IMG/VR virus record: IMGVR_UViG_3300020179_000029 | Coordinates: 1-64,000 of that record | DNA from: a virus | Strand: one strand, 5' to 3' | DNA: 64,000 bases | In this document: piece after piece, positions 8,684-17,641 of the stretch | Position numbering within the stretch: the first letter of the stretch is position 1 | How the letters are laid out: each line of letters opens with the position of its first letter | The notes under the pieces: model-generated | Databases searched by the model: none | Seen by the model: the letters and a program-made list of their open reading frames with translations, nothing else | Told to the model about the DNA's origin: nothing | Position numbers and translations under genes: made by a program

Positions 8684-10249
8684 ATGAGATTATTCGGATT
8701 TGAAATAAAACGCCAAGATAAAGAACCTGAACCACAATCGTTCGCACCGCCACAGGAAGATGACGGTGCTGTAATTGTTGCTGCTGGTGGTGTATATGGC
8801 ACCTATGTTGATCTAGAAGGATCAGCTAAGACAGAAGCAGAACTAGTAACAAAGTATAGAGATATGACTAACCAGCCTGAAGTTGATCAGGCTGTAGATG
8901 ACATAGTTAATGAAGCAATTGTAAGTGAACCAGAAGTAGAAACTGTTTCACTTAATCTAGACAAGACAAATACTTCACCTAACATAAAAAAACTTATTAT
9001 TGAAGAATTTGAAAATATTAAAAAGCTTTTAAATTTTGATAATCAAGCCTTTGATATTTTTAGAAGATATTATGTTGATGGACGCCTTTACTATCATGCT
9101 ATCATAGATGATAAAAAGCCTGAACTTGGACTTAAAGAATTAAGATATATTGATCCTAGAAAAATTAGAAAAATAAAAGAGATTAAAAAGAAAAAAGATC
9201 AAGTTACTGGAGCAACACTTACAGAAAAGGCTGCAGAGTATTTTCTTTATAGTGAAAAAGGATATTACAATGCCGGTAATAGTAACCTTGGCAATCAAGG
9301 AATGACTGGTGGTATAAGAATTGCTAAAGATAGTATTATTCATATTACATCCGGCCTAATGGATACAAATAATACTATAGTTTTATCGCATCTGCATAAA
9401 GCAATAAAAGTTCTTAACCAGCTTAGAACTTTAGAAGACGCTACAGTAATTTATAGAATATCTAGAGCGCCTGAGCGTAGAATATTTTATATCGACGTCG
9501 GTAACTTGCCAAAGATGAAGGCCGAGCAGTACCTACGTGACATGATGATACGTCATAAGAATAGAGTCGTTTACGATTCACAGACAGGTGAAATAAGAGA
9601 CGACCGTAAGTTTATGACAATGCTTGAAGATTACTGGCTGCCAAGACGCGAAGGTAATAAAGGTACAGAAATTACTACTCTTCCCGGGGGTCAGAACCTA
9701 GGTGAGATGACCGATGTAAATTATTTTCAAAAGAAATTATATCGCGCATTAAATGTGCCTGGATCAAGATTAGAAGCTGAGCAGACATTTAATGTAGGAA
9801 GATCAACAGAAATTACTCGCGATGAAGTAAAGTTTTCTAAGTTTGTAAATCGTTTAAGAAGCAAATTCTCTTCTTTGTTTTTAAAGAGTCTAGAAAAGCA
9901 ACTAGTGCTAAAAAAGATTATGACTCTTGAAGAATGGCAAGACATTTTACAAAGCATTAAGTTTGATTATGCTAAAGACAATTACTTTGCCGAGCTTAAA
10001 GAGATAGAAGCAATAAGAGAGCGTGTTTCAATACTTAGAGACATTGATGACTTTGCTGGTAAGTACGTATCTCATGCATGGGTTAGAAAGAATGTTCTTC
10101 GTCAAACGGAAGAAGAAATAGAACAAAATGATGAGGAAATGCAAGCAGAACTTGATGATCCTAGATACGCAGCACCTGATCCTCCTCCTAGTGAAACTGA
10201 TGGAAGTCAAGGTGATAGTACGCAATTAGACAATGAAAGACCACAATAA
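8684..10249 (+). CDS. gp20: Portal protein gp20
   Basis: 521 residues (T4: 524). The N-terminus MRLFGFEIKR is followed by the conserved portal core (YRDMTNQPEVDQAVDDIVNE, YVDGRLYYHAIID, LRYIDPRKIRKIKE, GSRLEAEQTFNVGRSTEITR). It forms the 12-mer ring at the head vertex through which DNA passes. The acidic, Pro-rich tail (about 470-521) is low complexity. SD TGAGG precedes the ATG. Confidence 0.95.
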   Translation: MRLFGFEIKRQDKEPEPQSFAPPQEDDGAVIVAAGGVYGTYVDLEGSAKTEAELVTKYRDMTNQPEVDQAVDDIVNEAIVSEPEVETVSLNLDKTNTSPNIKKLIIEEFENIKKLLNFDNQAFDIFRRYYVDGRLYYHAIIDDKKPELGLKELRYIDPRKIRKIKEIKKKKDQVTGATLTEKAAEYFLYSEKGYYNAGNSNLGNQGMTGGIRIAKDSIIHITSGLMDTNNTIVLSHLHKAIKVLNQLRTLEDATVIYRISRAPERRIFYIDVGNLPKMKAEQYLRDMMIRHKNRVVYDSQTGEIRDDRKFMTMLEDYWLPRREGNKGTEITTLPGGQNLGEMTDVNYFQKKLYRALNVPGSRLEAEQTFNVGRSTEITRDEVKFSKFVNRLRSKFSSLFLKSLEKQLVLKKIMTLEEWQDILQSIKFDYAKDNYFAELKEIEAIRERVSILRDIDDFAGKYVSHAWVRKNVLRQTEEEIEQNDEEMQAELDDPRYAAPDPPPSETDGSQGDSTQLDNERPQ

Positions 10250-10256
10250 ATAAATA
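10246..10256 (+). promoter_or_regulatory. Late promoter(s) before gene 67
   Basis: Two overlapping ATAAATA elements (10246-10252 and 10250-10256), the first covering the gp20 stop. They precede the gp67 ATG at 10270 by 14-18 bases. Confidence 0.55.
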
Positions 10257-10269
10257 TTTGGAGACAATA

Positions 10270-10500
10270 ATGGAATACTCAATACAAGATATTATTGACG
10301 GAGCTGTAGAAAACGAACCTACTAAAGTGCAAGCAGCTTTTGACGGTATTATTGGCCCAAGAGTACTTGCTGCTTTAGAAGCTAGGAAGAGAGAGATTGC
10401 TACAGCAATGTTCTCTCAACAAGAAGCAGAAGTAGAACAAGAAAACAACACAGAGGTTTCTAACGATGAAAACACTGAGCCAGCTACAGAAAATAATTAA
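10270..10500 (+). CDS. gp67: Prohead core protein gp67
   Basis: 76 residues (T4 gp67: 80). The start MEYSIQDIIDGAVENEPTKV matches the family, and the C-terminus is very acidic (Glu/Asn-rich), as expected of a scaffold component later degraded by gp21. The ATG at 10270, after GGAGA, is preferred over an in-frame TTG at 10258. Its last 35 bases overlap gene 68. Confidence 0.8.
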   Translation: MEYSIQDIIDGAVENEPTKVQAAFDGIIGPRVLAALEARKREIATAMFSQQEAEVEQENNTEVSNDENTEPATENN

Positions 10501-11284
10501 GCAAGCTCAAGGTACAACTGGTACCACAGCTTATCGTCCCAAAGGTGGAGACGAACAACAGTTTATGGATAAACATGTTATTCAAAAAACTGATGATGCT
10601 AATGGAAATGGAGACGAAGTCTTCAATGGTACAGGTGTAAAAAAAATTGATCGTAAAAAAGAGCTCCATGGATACGAGCCAGGTGAAGACGCCGCTGTGC
10701 ATGAAGAGATTAATGAGATTAGCAAATCAACACTTGGATCGTATGTTAAAAAAGCATCTGTTGACATGTCTAATAGAAGTGCAGAGGTAGAAAAAGATTT
10801 AGCTACTGCAAAATCTGATTATAGCATGATGAGAAGACATGGATTTAAAAAGAAAATAGCACAAAATATGATGAAAAAAGATGTTGACACCGCACTTTCA
10901 AAAGTTGGTAAAGTATCAAAACGTATGAGAGGAATTGATAAAGCTACAGATCGTTTAACAAAAGAAGAAGTCAATGAATTAGAAATTGATGAGCGCACTT
11001 TATCAACAGGCGAAATGAAAAAGCGTGAAGATATTGTTAAGGGCATGAAAAAAGGTTTAAAGGATTTTAAATCACGTTACGGTAAAGATGCTAAGTCGGT
11101 AATGTATGCTACTGCTACCAAGCTTGCAAAAGAAGAAACCGAAGAAGAGTATGATGTTCAAATTTTAGAATTATTTGCTGGTCTGGATGATGAGAACAGA
11201 CAGTTTATGTTAGAGATGCTTGACAAAGGTCTTGAGAAAGAAATTTTAGAATACATTAAAGAAAGCGAGTCTGATAATGGCTGA
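10466..11284 (+). CDS. gp68: Prohead core protein gp68-like
   Basis: 272 residues, longer than T4 gp68 (141), highly charged and helical. It contains EEINEISKSTLGSYVKKA at about 79-96, a motif that recurs in a second protein of this phage (52020-53114), and a basic segment LKDFKSRYGKDAKSVMYATA near the end, common in marine T4-like head proteins. The position between 67 and 21 supports a head core role. It overlaps gp67 by 35 bases. Confidence 0.75.
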   Translation: MKTLSQLQKIIKQAQGTTGTTAYRPKGGDEQQFMDKHVIQKTDDANGNGDEVFNGTGVKKIDRKKELHGYEPGEDAAVHEEINEISKSTLGSYVKKASVDMSNRSAEVEKDLATAKSDYSMMRRHGFKKKIAQNMMKKDVDTALSKVGKVSKRMRGIDKATDRLTKEEVNELEIDERTLSTGEMKKREDIVKGMKKGLKDFKSRYGKDAKSVMYATATKLAKEETEEEYDVQILELFAGLDDENRQFMLEMLDKGLEKEILEYIKESESDNG

Positions 11285-11549
11285 TTTAGTAAAGTTTTTA
11301 GCTCAAGAAATTACTCTTGGTACTGTTGCTAATAACGTTAGTACAGGCTCACTTGTTAGAGTTGTGAACACCACAGCCGGATTAGTTTTAATTACTCAAA
11401 AATTTGCTAACGGAACCACGATATCTACATTTACCCTTAGCGCAGCAACTGCGGATTTTGCTGGAACGTTTGTAATTAAACAACCAACGGACACGCTTCA
11501 ATCAAATGCTGCATCTGGTGTACTAGCCGTATCAGTAGGATACTATTAA
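11277..11549 (+). CDS. Small putative virion protein in the head operon
   Basis: 90 residues without charged clusters, rich in Thr/Ala/Val and probably all-beta (VSTGSLVRVVNTTAGLVLIT, FAGTFVIKQPTDTLQ). It has no T4 counterpart between 68 and 21. Overlap with gp68 (8 bases) and position suggest a head-associated or decoration-type protein. Function is not recognised. Confidence 0.6.
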   Translation: MADLVKFLAQEITLGTVANNVSTGSLVRVVNTTAGLVLITQKFANGTTISTFTLSAATADFAGTFVIKQPTDTLQSNAASGVLAVSVGYY

Positions 11550-11557
11550 GGACTAAC

Positions 11558-12217
11558 ATGAAACTTATTTCCGAATTAGTCGAACAAGTTAATGTGCTAG
11601 TTGAAGAAAAAGAATCTGGCAAAAAAGACTTTTTTATTGAGGGTGTATTTCTTCAAGGCAATTTAAAAAATAGAAACAATCGAGTATACCCAATGGAGAT
11701 TCTCGATAAAGAAGTTAAAAGATATAATGAAGAGTATATTGATAAGAATAGGGCCTATGGTGAATTAGGTCACCCTCAGGGACCAACGATTAATTTAGAG
11801 CGCGTCTCTCATATGATTAAAGATCTTAGACGCGAAGGTACTAATTATGTTGGCCGAGCTAAGATTATGGACACTCCTTATGGAAACATTGTAAAAAATT
11901 TGATGCAAGAAGGCGCACAACTTGGTGTTTCTTCTAGAGGTATGGGAAGCTTAAAAGAAACAACTAAAGGCGTTAGTGAAGTTCAGGATGATTTTTATCT
12001 TGCTACAGCTGCAGACATCGTAGCTGATCCTTCCGCACCTGATGCTTTTGTTAGAGGTATTATGGAAGGTGTTGAGTGGGTTTGGGATAATGGCGTTTTA
12101 AAGGCTCAAAAAATAGAAGAAATGAAAAAAGAGATTATTAAAGCCTCCTCTAAATCTATAGAAGCTACTAAAGTTAAAGTATTTGAAAATTTCTTCAAAG
12201 AATTGTCCAAGAAATAG
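11558..12217 (+). CDS. gp21: Prohead core protease gp21
   Basis: 219 residues (T4: 212). Serine-protease features of the family are visible: GELGHPQG with the catalytic His, and LGVSSRGMG with the catalytic Ser. The N-terminus carries FIEGVFLQGNLKNRNNRVYP. It degrades the scaffold and trims gp23 during head maturation. A likely target site is present in gp23 (LFE|A). Confidence 0.92.
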   Translation: MKLISELVEQVNVLVEEKESGKKDFFIEGVFLQGNLKNRNNRVYPMEILDKEVKRYNEEYIDKNRAYGELGHPQGPTINLERVSHMIKDLRREGTNYVGRAKIMDTPYGNIVKNLMQEGAQLGVSSRGMGSLKETTKGVSEVQDDFYLATAADIVADPSAPDAFVRGIMEGVEWVWDNGVLKAQKIEEMKKEIIKASSKSIEATKVKVFENFFKELSKK

Positions 12218-12220
12218 ATT

Positions 12221-12228
12221 TATAAATA
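12221..12228 (+). promoter_or_regulatory. Late promoter before gene 22
   Basis: Perfect TATAAATA just after the gp21 stop, 31 bases before the gp22 ATG, with SD AAGGAG between. Confidence 0.75.
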
Positions 12229-12258
12229 ACTATAATAAATTCCATTAAGGAGCTTAAA

Positions 12259-13230
12259 ATGAAAGAAAAAGAATTATATGAGAAGGTGATCAACAAAGGT
12301 GGCGAGAACGGCGACACCGAAGTTGCAGATCCTGTTGCAAAAAACACAACACTTCCAGGTAATAAAGAAGGCGGAGAAAAAACACCTCCCCTCAGATCAG
12401 CTAGCGATCTCGATTCTGCTACTCCTACAATGGGTGGGAATGATTCTGCTGACACCAACAAAGCAACATTAAACATGAAGCCATCAGCTGCATCCGCCAA
12501 GATGGAAGATTTTACTATTGAAGTTGCATTTGAAGGTGAAGAGCTTTCAGAAGAGTTTAAAGAGAAAGCTGTTACAATATTTGAAGCTGCAGTTAATGCT
12601 AAGGTAGAGATGTTGAGAGCAGAAATTGAAGCTGAGTCGGTTAAGAAATTAGAAGAGCAAGTAGCTGAAATTACTACTAAACTTTCCGATCAAATCGACA
12701 ACTATCTTAATTACATTGTCGAGCAGTGGATGCAAGAGAACGAAATTGCTATTGAATCCTCGCTCCGTACAGAAATTACAGAAGAGTTTATTGGTGGATT
12801 AAGAGATTTGTTCGCCGAGAATTACATCGAAATTCCTGAAGAAAAGTTAGATGTTTTAGAAGAGCTTGCTTCCATAGTTGAAGAGTTAGAAGCTAAGTTA
12901 AATGAGACTATCAACACAAATATTGATCTGAATAATTCCGTTAAAGATTATGCCAGACAGTCGATTTTTAGTAAGGTGGCAGAGGGATTAACAGTATCGC
13001 AAAAAGAGAGACTTTCTTCGTTAGCAGAAGGTGTTGATTTTATTGATGAAGACTCGTATGCTAAAAAACTTCAGATTGTTAAAGAGAACTATTTTAAAGA
13101 GAAATCAGTTACTCAGACAATCAGCGAGACAGAAGTAGAGTCAGCAGAAGAGCCTCAAGCAGAAAAGCAAAAGCTTTCTGGACCTGTTGCTAACTACGTT
13201 CAGGCTATTTCACGTACCATTAAGAAATAA
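12259..13230 (+). CDS. gp22: Major prohead scaffold protein gp22
   Basis: 323 residues (T4: 269). It is very acidic and coiled-coil rich from about residue 80 onward (EELSEEFKEKAVTIFEAAVN, LEELASIVEELEAKLNETIN), as expected for the internal core around which gp23 assembles. The N-terminal 70 residues are Asn/Gly/Pro-rich and disordered. Position between 21 and 23 is conserved. Confidence 0.88.
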   Translation: MKEKELYEKVINKGGENGDTEVADPVAKNTTLPGNKEGGEKTPPLRSASDLDSATPTMGGNDSADTNKATLNMKPSAASAKMEDFTIEVAFEGEELSEEFKEKAVTIFEAAVNAKVEMLRAEIEAESVKKLEEQVAEITTKLSDQIDNYLNYIVEQWMQENEIAIESSLRTEITEEFIGGLRDLFAENYIEIPEEKLDVLEELASIVEELEAKLNETINTNIDLNNSVKDYARQSIFSKVAEGLTVSQKERLSSLAEGVDFIDEDSYAKKLQIVKENYFKEKSVTQTISETEVESAEEPQAEKQKLSGPVANYVQAISRTIKK

Positions 13231-13234
13231 TTTT

Positions 13235-13242
13235 TATAAATA
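13235..13242 (+). promoter_or_regulatory. Late promoter before gene 23
   Basis: Perfect TATAAATA five bases after the gp22 stop, 38 bases before the gp23 ATG. A GGAAGGGG ribosome site follows. Confidence 0.78.
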
Positions 13243-13279
13243 AAAATAACCCAATTTTTAATAGGAAGGGGAAACTCAA

Positions 13280-14632
13280 ATGTATTTAAATGAAGAAATT
13301 CAAAACAAGTGGAAACCAGTACTTGAGCATCCTGATCTTGACCCGATCAAGGATACGCACAAGCGTGCTGTAACCGCTCAAATTCTCGAGAATACAGAGA
13401 AAGCTCTCCGCGAAGCATCGTATCAAGTTCGTGGAAGCCAGAGTCTGTTTGAAGCCAACAACCCAACAAACGCTATGGGAGCTTCTTCTTCCACAGCTGG
13501 TGATGGCGCAGTTGACATTTTCGATCCAGTTTTAATCTCGTTAGTTCGCCGTGCAATGCCTAATCTTATTGCTTATGACATCTGCGGTGTTCAGCCAATG
13601 ACTGGTCCTACAGGTCTTATCTTCGCAATGCGTTCGCGCTTCACTTCACAGTCTGGCGATGAGGCATTCTACAACGAAGCAAATACAGAGTTTTCTTCGC
13701 ACAATAAGAATTCTGCTGCTCTCGGCAATAACCACGTTGGTACAACAGGTGCAGGTGCAAATCTGACCCAACTAGCCACCAACACAGAAGTTAACTTTGC
13801 TGGTGGCGTTCCAACCTCCGAGTTAGAGCGTTTCGGTAACGGTACAATTACATTCCCTCAGATGGCTTTCTCTATCGAGAAAGTAACAGTAACAGCTAAA
13901 GGTCGTGCACTAAAGGCTGAGTACTCTATGGAACTTGCCCAGGACCTGCGCGCCGTTCACGGTTTAGATGCAGAGACTGAGCTCTCCAACATCCTGTCGG
14001 CAGAGATTCTCGCCGAAATCAATCGCGAAGTTATTCGCTCAATCTATGTAACAGCTAAAGTTGGTGCTACAGAGAACACAACAACATCTGGTGTGTTTGA
14101 CCTGGATACCGATTCTAATGGTCGTTGGTCCGTTGAGAAGTTCAAGGGTCTGATGTTCCAACTCGAAAGAGAAGCTAATAAGATTGCAAAAGACACCCGT
14201 AGAGGTAAAGGTAACATCGTTATCTGCTCATCGGACGTTGCTTCCGCACTGCAGATGGCCGGTGTTCTGGACTATGCTCCAGCTCTGAACTCCAACAACC
14301 TTCAAATCGATGACACAGGCAATACATTCGCCGGTGTTCTGAACGGCCGTATCCGCGTTTACATCGATCCATATGCTGGTGGTAACTACTTCGTTATGGG
14401 CTACAAGGGCTCGTCAGCATTTGACGCAGGTCTGTTCTATTGCCCATATGTTCCTCTCCAAATGGTTCGTGCAGTTGACCCTGACACATTCCAGCCAAAG
14501 ATTGGCTTTAAGACTCGTTATGGAATGGTTGCAAACCCATTCAACGACGGTTCGTCAGCCGCTGGTACAGGCGCACTTGCCGAGGACACAAACGTGTACT
14601 ATCGCCGCGTCCGCGTTAACAACATTATGTAA
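13280..14632 (+). CDS. gp23: Major capsid protein gp23
   Basis: 450 residues (T4: 521). The family hallmarks FDPVLISLVRRAMPNLIAYDI and GVQPMTGPTGLIFAMRSRF follow an N-terminal prosequence. A gp21-type site (SLFE|A) at residues 58/59 would remove the first 58 residues. Codon use is visibly more C/G-ending than in the neighbours (many ctg, cgc, atc), as expected for the most abundant protein. It sits between a perfect late promoter and a strong terminator. Confidence 0.97.
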   Translation: MYLNEEIQNKWKPVLEHPDLDPIKDTHKRAVTAQILENTEKALREASYQVRGSQSLFEANNPTNAMGASSSTAGDGAVDIFDPVLISLVRRAMPNLIAYDICGVQPMTGPTGLIFAMRSRFTSQSGDEAFYNEANTEFSSHNKNSAALGNNHVGTTGAGANLTQLATNTEVNFAGGVPTSELERFGNGTITFPQMAFSIEKVTVTAKGRALKAEYSMELAQDLRAVHGLDAETELSNILSAEILAEINREVIRSIYVTAKVGATENTTTSGVFDLDTDSNGRWSVEKFKGLMFQLEREANKIAKDTRRGKGNIVICSSDVASALQMAGVLDYAPALNSNNLQIDDTGNTFAGVLNGRIRVYIDPYAGGNYFVMGYKGSSAFDAGLFYCPYVPLQMVRAVDPDTFQPKIGFKTRYGMVANPFNDGSSAAGTGALAEDTNVYYRRVRVNNIM

Positions 14633-14671
14633 TTCAAATAATAAGAATAATAACATAATGATGTACTTAAA

Positions 14672-14695
14672 GGGGATCTTCGGATCCCCTTTTTT
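14672..14695 (+). terminator. Strong terminator after gene 23
   Basis: Seven-base stem GGGGATC / GATCCCC closed by a UUCG tetraloop (TTCG), flanked by A and T runs that extend the pairing, then TTTTTT. The UUCG loop makes it unusually stable. Confidence 0.92.
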
Positions 14696-14702
14696 ATTAT
14701 AG

Positions 14703-14710
14703 GATAAATA
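14703..14710 (+). promoter_or_regulatory. Late promoter before the tail-tube-like gene
   Basis: GATAAATA directly after the gene 23 terminator, six bases before the next ATG (14716). The mRNA leader would be extremely short. Confidence 0.5.
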
Positions 14711-14715
14711 TCAGT

Positions 14716-15264
14716 ATGACAGCTATTTCAAGCCTACCAGAAAATAAAAACTTCCTATCACCTCTAGGGTTTACTTTTACTATAAAGAAGACCCCCGGGG
14801 TTAATTACTTTGTTCAATCAGTCTCTCTACCAAGTTTAACTCTAGGTCAATCAGACATACAGACACCCTTTGTTAAACTGCCTATTCCAGGGGATCACAT
14901 TGACTTTAGTACTCTCTCTATTACCTTTCGTGTAGATGAGAACCTAAAGAATTATAAAGAGATATTTGATTGGATTATTGCATTAGGATTTCCAGAAGGA
15001 TTTAATCAATATAACGCCATTGCTCCGAGCAGGGGCAAATTTGGCGGATCGATTAATAATCCTGTGGCAGGAACAGGGGTTTATTCGGATGCATCTTTAA
15101 TGATACTTAACTCAGTGAAAGCGCCTATCGTTGAGTTTGCATTTAAAAATTTATACCCTATTTCTCTTTCAGACATTCTGTTTGATACAAGAGATACAGA
15201 CGTTAATTATGTTGACGTTACTGCAATGTTCGCATTTGAACAATTTAAGTTGAATTACGTGTAG
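14716..15264 (+). CDS. Tail-tube-fold protein following gene 23
   Basis: 182 residues, almost the length of gp19 (183), with a gp19-like layout: an N-terminal segment LSPLGFTFTIKKTPGVNYFV, a loop VSLPSLTLGQSDIQTPFVKL, then a strand FSTLSITFRVDENLKNY. In related aquatic phages a tail-completion gene occupies this place after gene 23. It may be a tube initiator or completion protein (gp54 or gp3 role). The exact role is inferred. Confidence 0.65.
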   Translation: MTAISSLPENKNFLSPLGFTFTIKKTPGVNYFVQSVSLPSLTLGQSDIQTPFVKLPIPGDHIDFSTLSITFRVDENLKNYKEIFDWIIALGFPEGFNQYNAIAPSRGKFGGSINNPVAGTGVYSDASLMILNSVKAPIVEFAFKNLYPISLSDILFDTRDTDVNYVDVTAMFAFEQFKLNYV

Positions 15265-15278
15265 CAGTAGTCTATAAT
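15250..15278 (+). promoter_or_regulatory. Host sigma70-type promoter before uvsY
   Basis: TTGAAT (15250-15255), 17-base spacer, TATAAT (15273-15278). It overlaps the end of the preceding gene and would serve uvsY-uvsW independently of the late genes. Confidence 0.65.
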
Positions 15279-15301
15279 ATTATGATTACTGTGAGGTGAG
15301 T

Positions 15302-15736
15302 ATGAAATTAGAAGAAATTCAATCCATGTGGGAAAAAGATAGTAGTATAGACAGAACCGAGCTCGGTGAAGAGAGTCTTCGTATCCCGCAACTACATGCA
15401 AAGTACTTCAAGATCTTTTCTGAAGAAAGATTAACTTTAAGAAAATACGAAACTGCATATAAAAAACTACACAAATCAAAGTTCGAATACTATAACGGAA
15501 CTATTAGTGAGGAAGACCTGAAAGAGAACGGATGGGATCCTTTTCAGTTAAGAGTTCTAAAATCAGACATTGGTGTGTACTTGCAGTCTGATAGTGAAAT
15601 GTGTGACTTAGAGTTACGTGTAGAACTACAAAAAGAAAAAGTAGAATTTTTAGAATCAATAATAAAAAATCTTCCTGCGAGAGGCTACCAAATTAATGCC
15701 GCTATCGCATGGGAGAAGTTTAAGGTTGGTGCGTGA
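15302..15736 (+). CDS. uvsY: Recombination mediator UvsY
   Basis: 144 residues (T4: 137). Helical and charged, with MKLEEIQSMWEKDSSIDRTE at the start and a C-terminal NLPARGYQINAAIAWEKFK, matching the UvsY pattern of a conserved terminal 'SRGFxI' segment. It loads UvsX on gp32-coated single strands. The ATG at 15302 after GAGGTGAG is preferred to the in-frame GTG at 15296. Overlaps uvsW by 4 bases (GTGA). Confidence 0.88.
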   Translation: MKLEEIQSMWEKDSSIDRTELGEESLRIPQLHAKYFKIFSEERLTLRKYETAYKKLHKSKFEYYNGTISEEDLKENGWDPFQLRVLKSDIGVYLQSDSEMCDLELRVELQKEKVEFLESIIKNLPARGYQINAAIAWEKFKVGA

Positions 15737-17187
15737 TAACCGTAGAAAAAATTAATGACGTTCACATTAAACTACTTTGTGAGAGTGACGTTGCACAAGA
15801 ATTAAGCGAGTACTTTACCTTTAACGTGCCAGGTGCACGATTTTCACCTGCCTTTAGGAACAAGATGTGGGATGGAAAGATTAGACTCTTTTCAACAGCC
15901 ACACATTTAATTTACGGCGGGCTCTTACTCCATGTTCAAAGATTTGCAAAGGAACGAGATTATGAAATTAATTTTGCCGGTAATTATTTTTGTGACGAGA
16001 GCCTTTCACTGCATGAAGCCAATGAATTTATTAAAGAATTAAACTTATCAATAACTCCCCGTGATTATCAAATTGATGCTTTTGCCCACGCTGTAAGAAA
16101 AAAAAGAGCACTTTTATTATCCCCTACAGCATCGGGTAAGTCCCTTATAATTTACCTTCTTAGCTCCTATTATCTTTCCGATACTGATAAAATTTTAATC
16201 ATTGTACCTACAACGTCACTCGTACATCAAATGGCGTCTGATTTCGTGGATTATGGTTGCGATAAAAACTTTATCCACAAGATATTCTCGGGACAAGAGA
16301 AAATGACAGACTCTCCGTTTGTTATTACTACTTGGCAATCAATTCACAAACTACCTAAGCCATGGTTCCATCAATTTAACTGTGTTATTGGTGACGAAGC
16401 GCATCTCTTTAAAGCTAAGAGTCTTTCATCAATAATGTCAAAGCTTGTAACTTGTCCGATGAGGTTTGGATTTACCGGTACTCTAGATGGCTCACAAACT
16501 CATAAACTTATACTAGAGGGACTGTTTGGTGAAGTTAAAAAAGTCACTACAACTGCTGAACTAATAGATCAAAAACATTTATCTCAATTTCAAATAAAAG
16601 CAATTGTACTCTCTTATACAGAAGAAACTAGAAAGCTTTTAAGGGGTATTGATTACCAAACAGAGATAGATTATATAAACGGCAATGAACATAGAAATAA
16701 TTTTATTGCAAATCTAACAGCTTCACTTAAAGGTAACACCCTTGTTCTTTTTAAGATTATTGATCACGGAAAGGGACTTTTTAATTTAATTAGTTCAAAA
16801 TGTAATCAACAAAAAGTATTTTATGTTGATGGTGCTGTAGATGGGCTTTTAAGAGAAGAAATAAGAAAATCTATCGAAGAGGAGAAAAATGGTATTATTG
16901 TTGCTTCACTTGGCACTTTTTCAACAGGTGTAAATATCAAAAACCTACATAATATTATATTTGCAAGCCCAAGCAAGTCTAGAATTAAAACATTGCAGTC
17001 AATTGGTAGAGGGTTAAGATTAAGTACCAATAAAGAGATTGCAACTCTATATGATGTCGTCGACGATATTTCTTGGAAATCAAAAAAAAATTACACTCAT
17101 CAACATTTCTTAGAAAGAGTTAAAATGTACGATGATGAAAGATTCGATTATAAGATTTATAACGTTAATTTAAAGGACCAAGCTTAA
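15733..17187 (+). CDS. uvsW: UvsW RNA-DNA / recombination helicase
   Basis: 484 residues (T4: 503), GTG start. SF2 motifs: LLSPTASGKSLIIY (Walker A, about 130-143), IGDEAHLF (DEAH), FGFTGTL (motif III), and SIGRGLRLS (motif VI). UvsW unwinds branched DNA and R-loops and helps switch from origin- to recombination-dependent replication. It is translationally coupled to uvsY and abuts the next gene. Confidence 0.95.
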   Translation: MITVEKINDVHIKLLCESDVAQELSEYFTFNVPGARFSPAFRNKMWDGKIRLFSTATHLIYGGLLLHVQRFAKERDYEINFAGNYFCDESLSLHEANEFIKELNLSITPRDYQIDAFAHAVRKKRALLLSPTASGKSLIIYLLSSYYLSDTDKILIIVPTTSLVHQMASDFVDYGCDKNFIHKIFSGQEKMTDSPFVITTWQSIHKLPKPWFHQFNCVIGDEAHLFKAKSLSSIMSKLVTCPMRFGFTGTLDGSQTHKLILEGLFGEVKKVTTTAELIDQKHLSQFQIKAIVLSYTEETRKLLRGIDYQTEIDYINGNEHRNNFIANLTASLKGNTLVLFKIIDHGKGLFNLISSKCNQQKVFYVDGAVDGLLREEIRKSIEEEKNGIIVASLGTFSTGVNIKNLHNIIFASPSKSRIKTLQSIGRGLRLSTNKEIATLYDVVDDISWKSKKNYTHQHFLERVKMYDDERFDYKIYNVNLKDQA

Positions 17188-17583
17188 ATGATTTCTATTG
17201 TCAAATTACTTAATAGCTCTGAGTTAATTGGAGATATTGTTAATGATGAAAAGGAATCTATCACATTAAATAATCCGCTTGTAATTAATTATCGTTACAA
17301 GAATGAACTTTCCCCTCCTATTATTTCCCTTTTAAGATATTCTTCTTTTACTAGTACAAAAGATATTACACTTAAAAAAGAGCATATCTTAACGATATTA
17401 TCTCCTACAGATAATATGATAGGTTACTATAAAACGACTTTAAAAAATATAGTTGAACATATTGATCCTGCTGTTGATCAAGAACTTGCAGCAGCTGCTG
17501 GAGAACAAAGCGATCTTTCTCCTGAAAGCAAAGCCAAGCTTGCATTAATTGAAAGACATGTTACAAAGGCAACTCTCAATTAG
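17188..17583 (+). CDS. Sm-like fold protein, conserved next to uvsW
   Basis: 131 residues. Residues 1-75 have an Sm/LSm-like pattern (ISIVKLLNSSELIGDIVN, then ESITLNNPLVI). The same opening pattern (VKLVSGEEIIGRLV) occurs in the 91-residue protein at 44052, so the two look like distant paralogs. The C-terminal 50 residues are charged and helical. It begins directly after the uvsW stop. RNA binding would be expected of an Sm fold, but that is an inference. Confidence 0.6.
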   Translation: MISIVKLLNSSELIGDIVNDEKESITLNNPLVINYRYKNELSPPIISLLRYSSFTSTKDITLKKEHILTILSPTDNMIGYYKTTLKNIVEHIDPAVDQELAAAAGEQSDLSPESKAKLALIERHVTKATLN

Positions 17584-17613
17584 TTGTATAAACATCCTAA
17601 AGTAAATTATAAT
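17584..17613 (+). promoter_or_regulatory. sigma70-type promoter before the late sigma gene
   Basis: TTGTAT (17584-17589), 18-base spacer, TATAAT (17608-17613), 29 bases before the gp55 ATG. It would allow the late sigma factor to be made before late transcription begins. Confidence 0.55.
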
Positions 17614-17641
17614 TAATACGTTTACTACGTATGAAAGATTT

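Noticed and set aside
12195-12500. Minus-strand ORF opposite genes 21/22
   Set aside because: It is a shadow of the acidic scaffold gene and overlaps the late promoter; no SD and low-complexity sequence.
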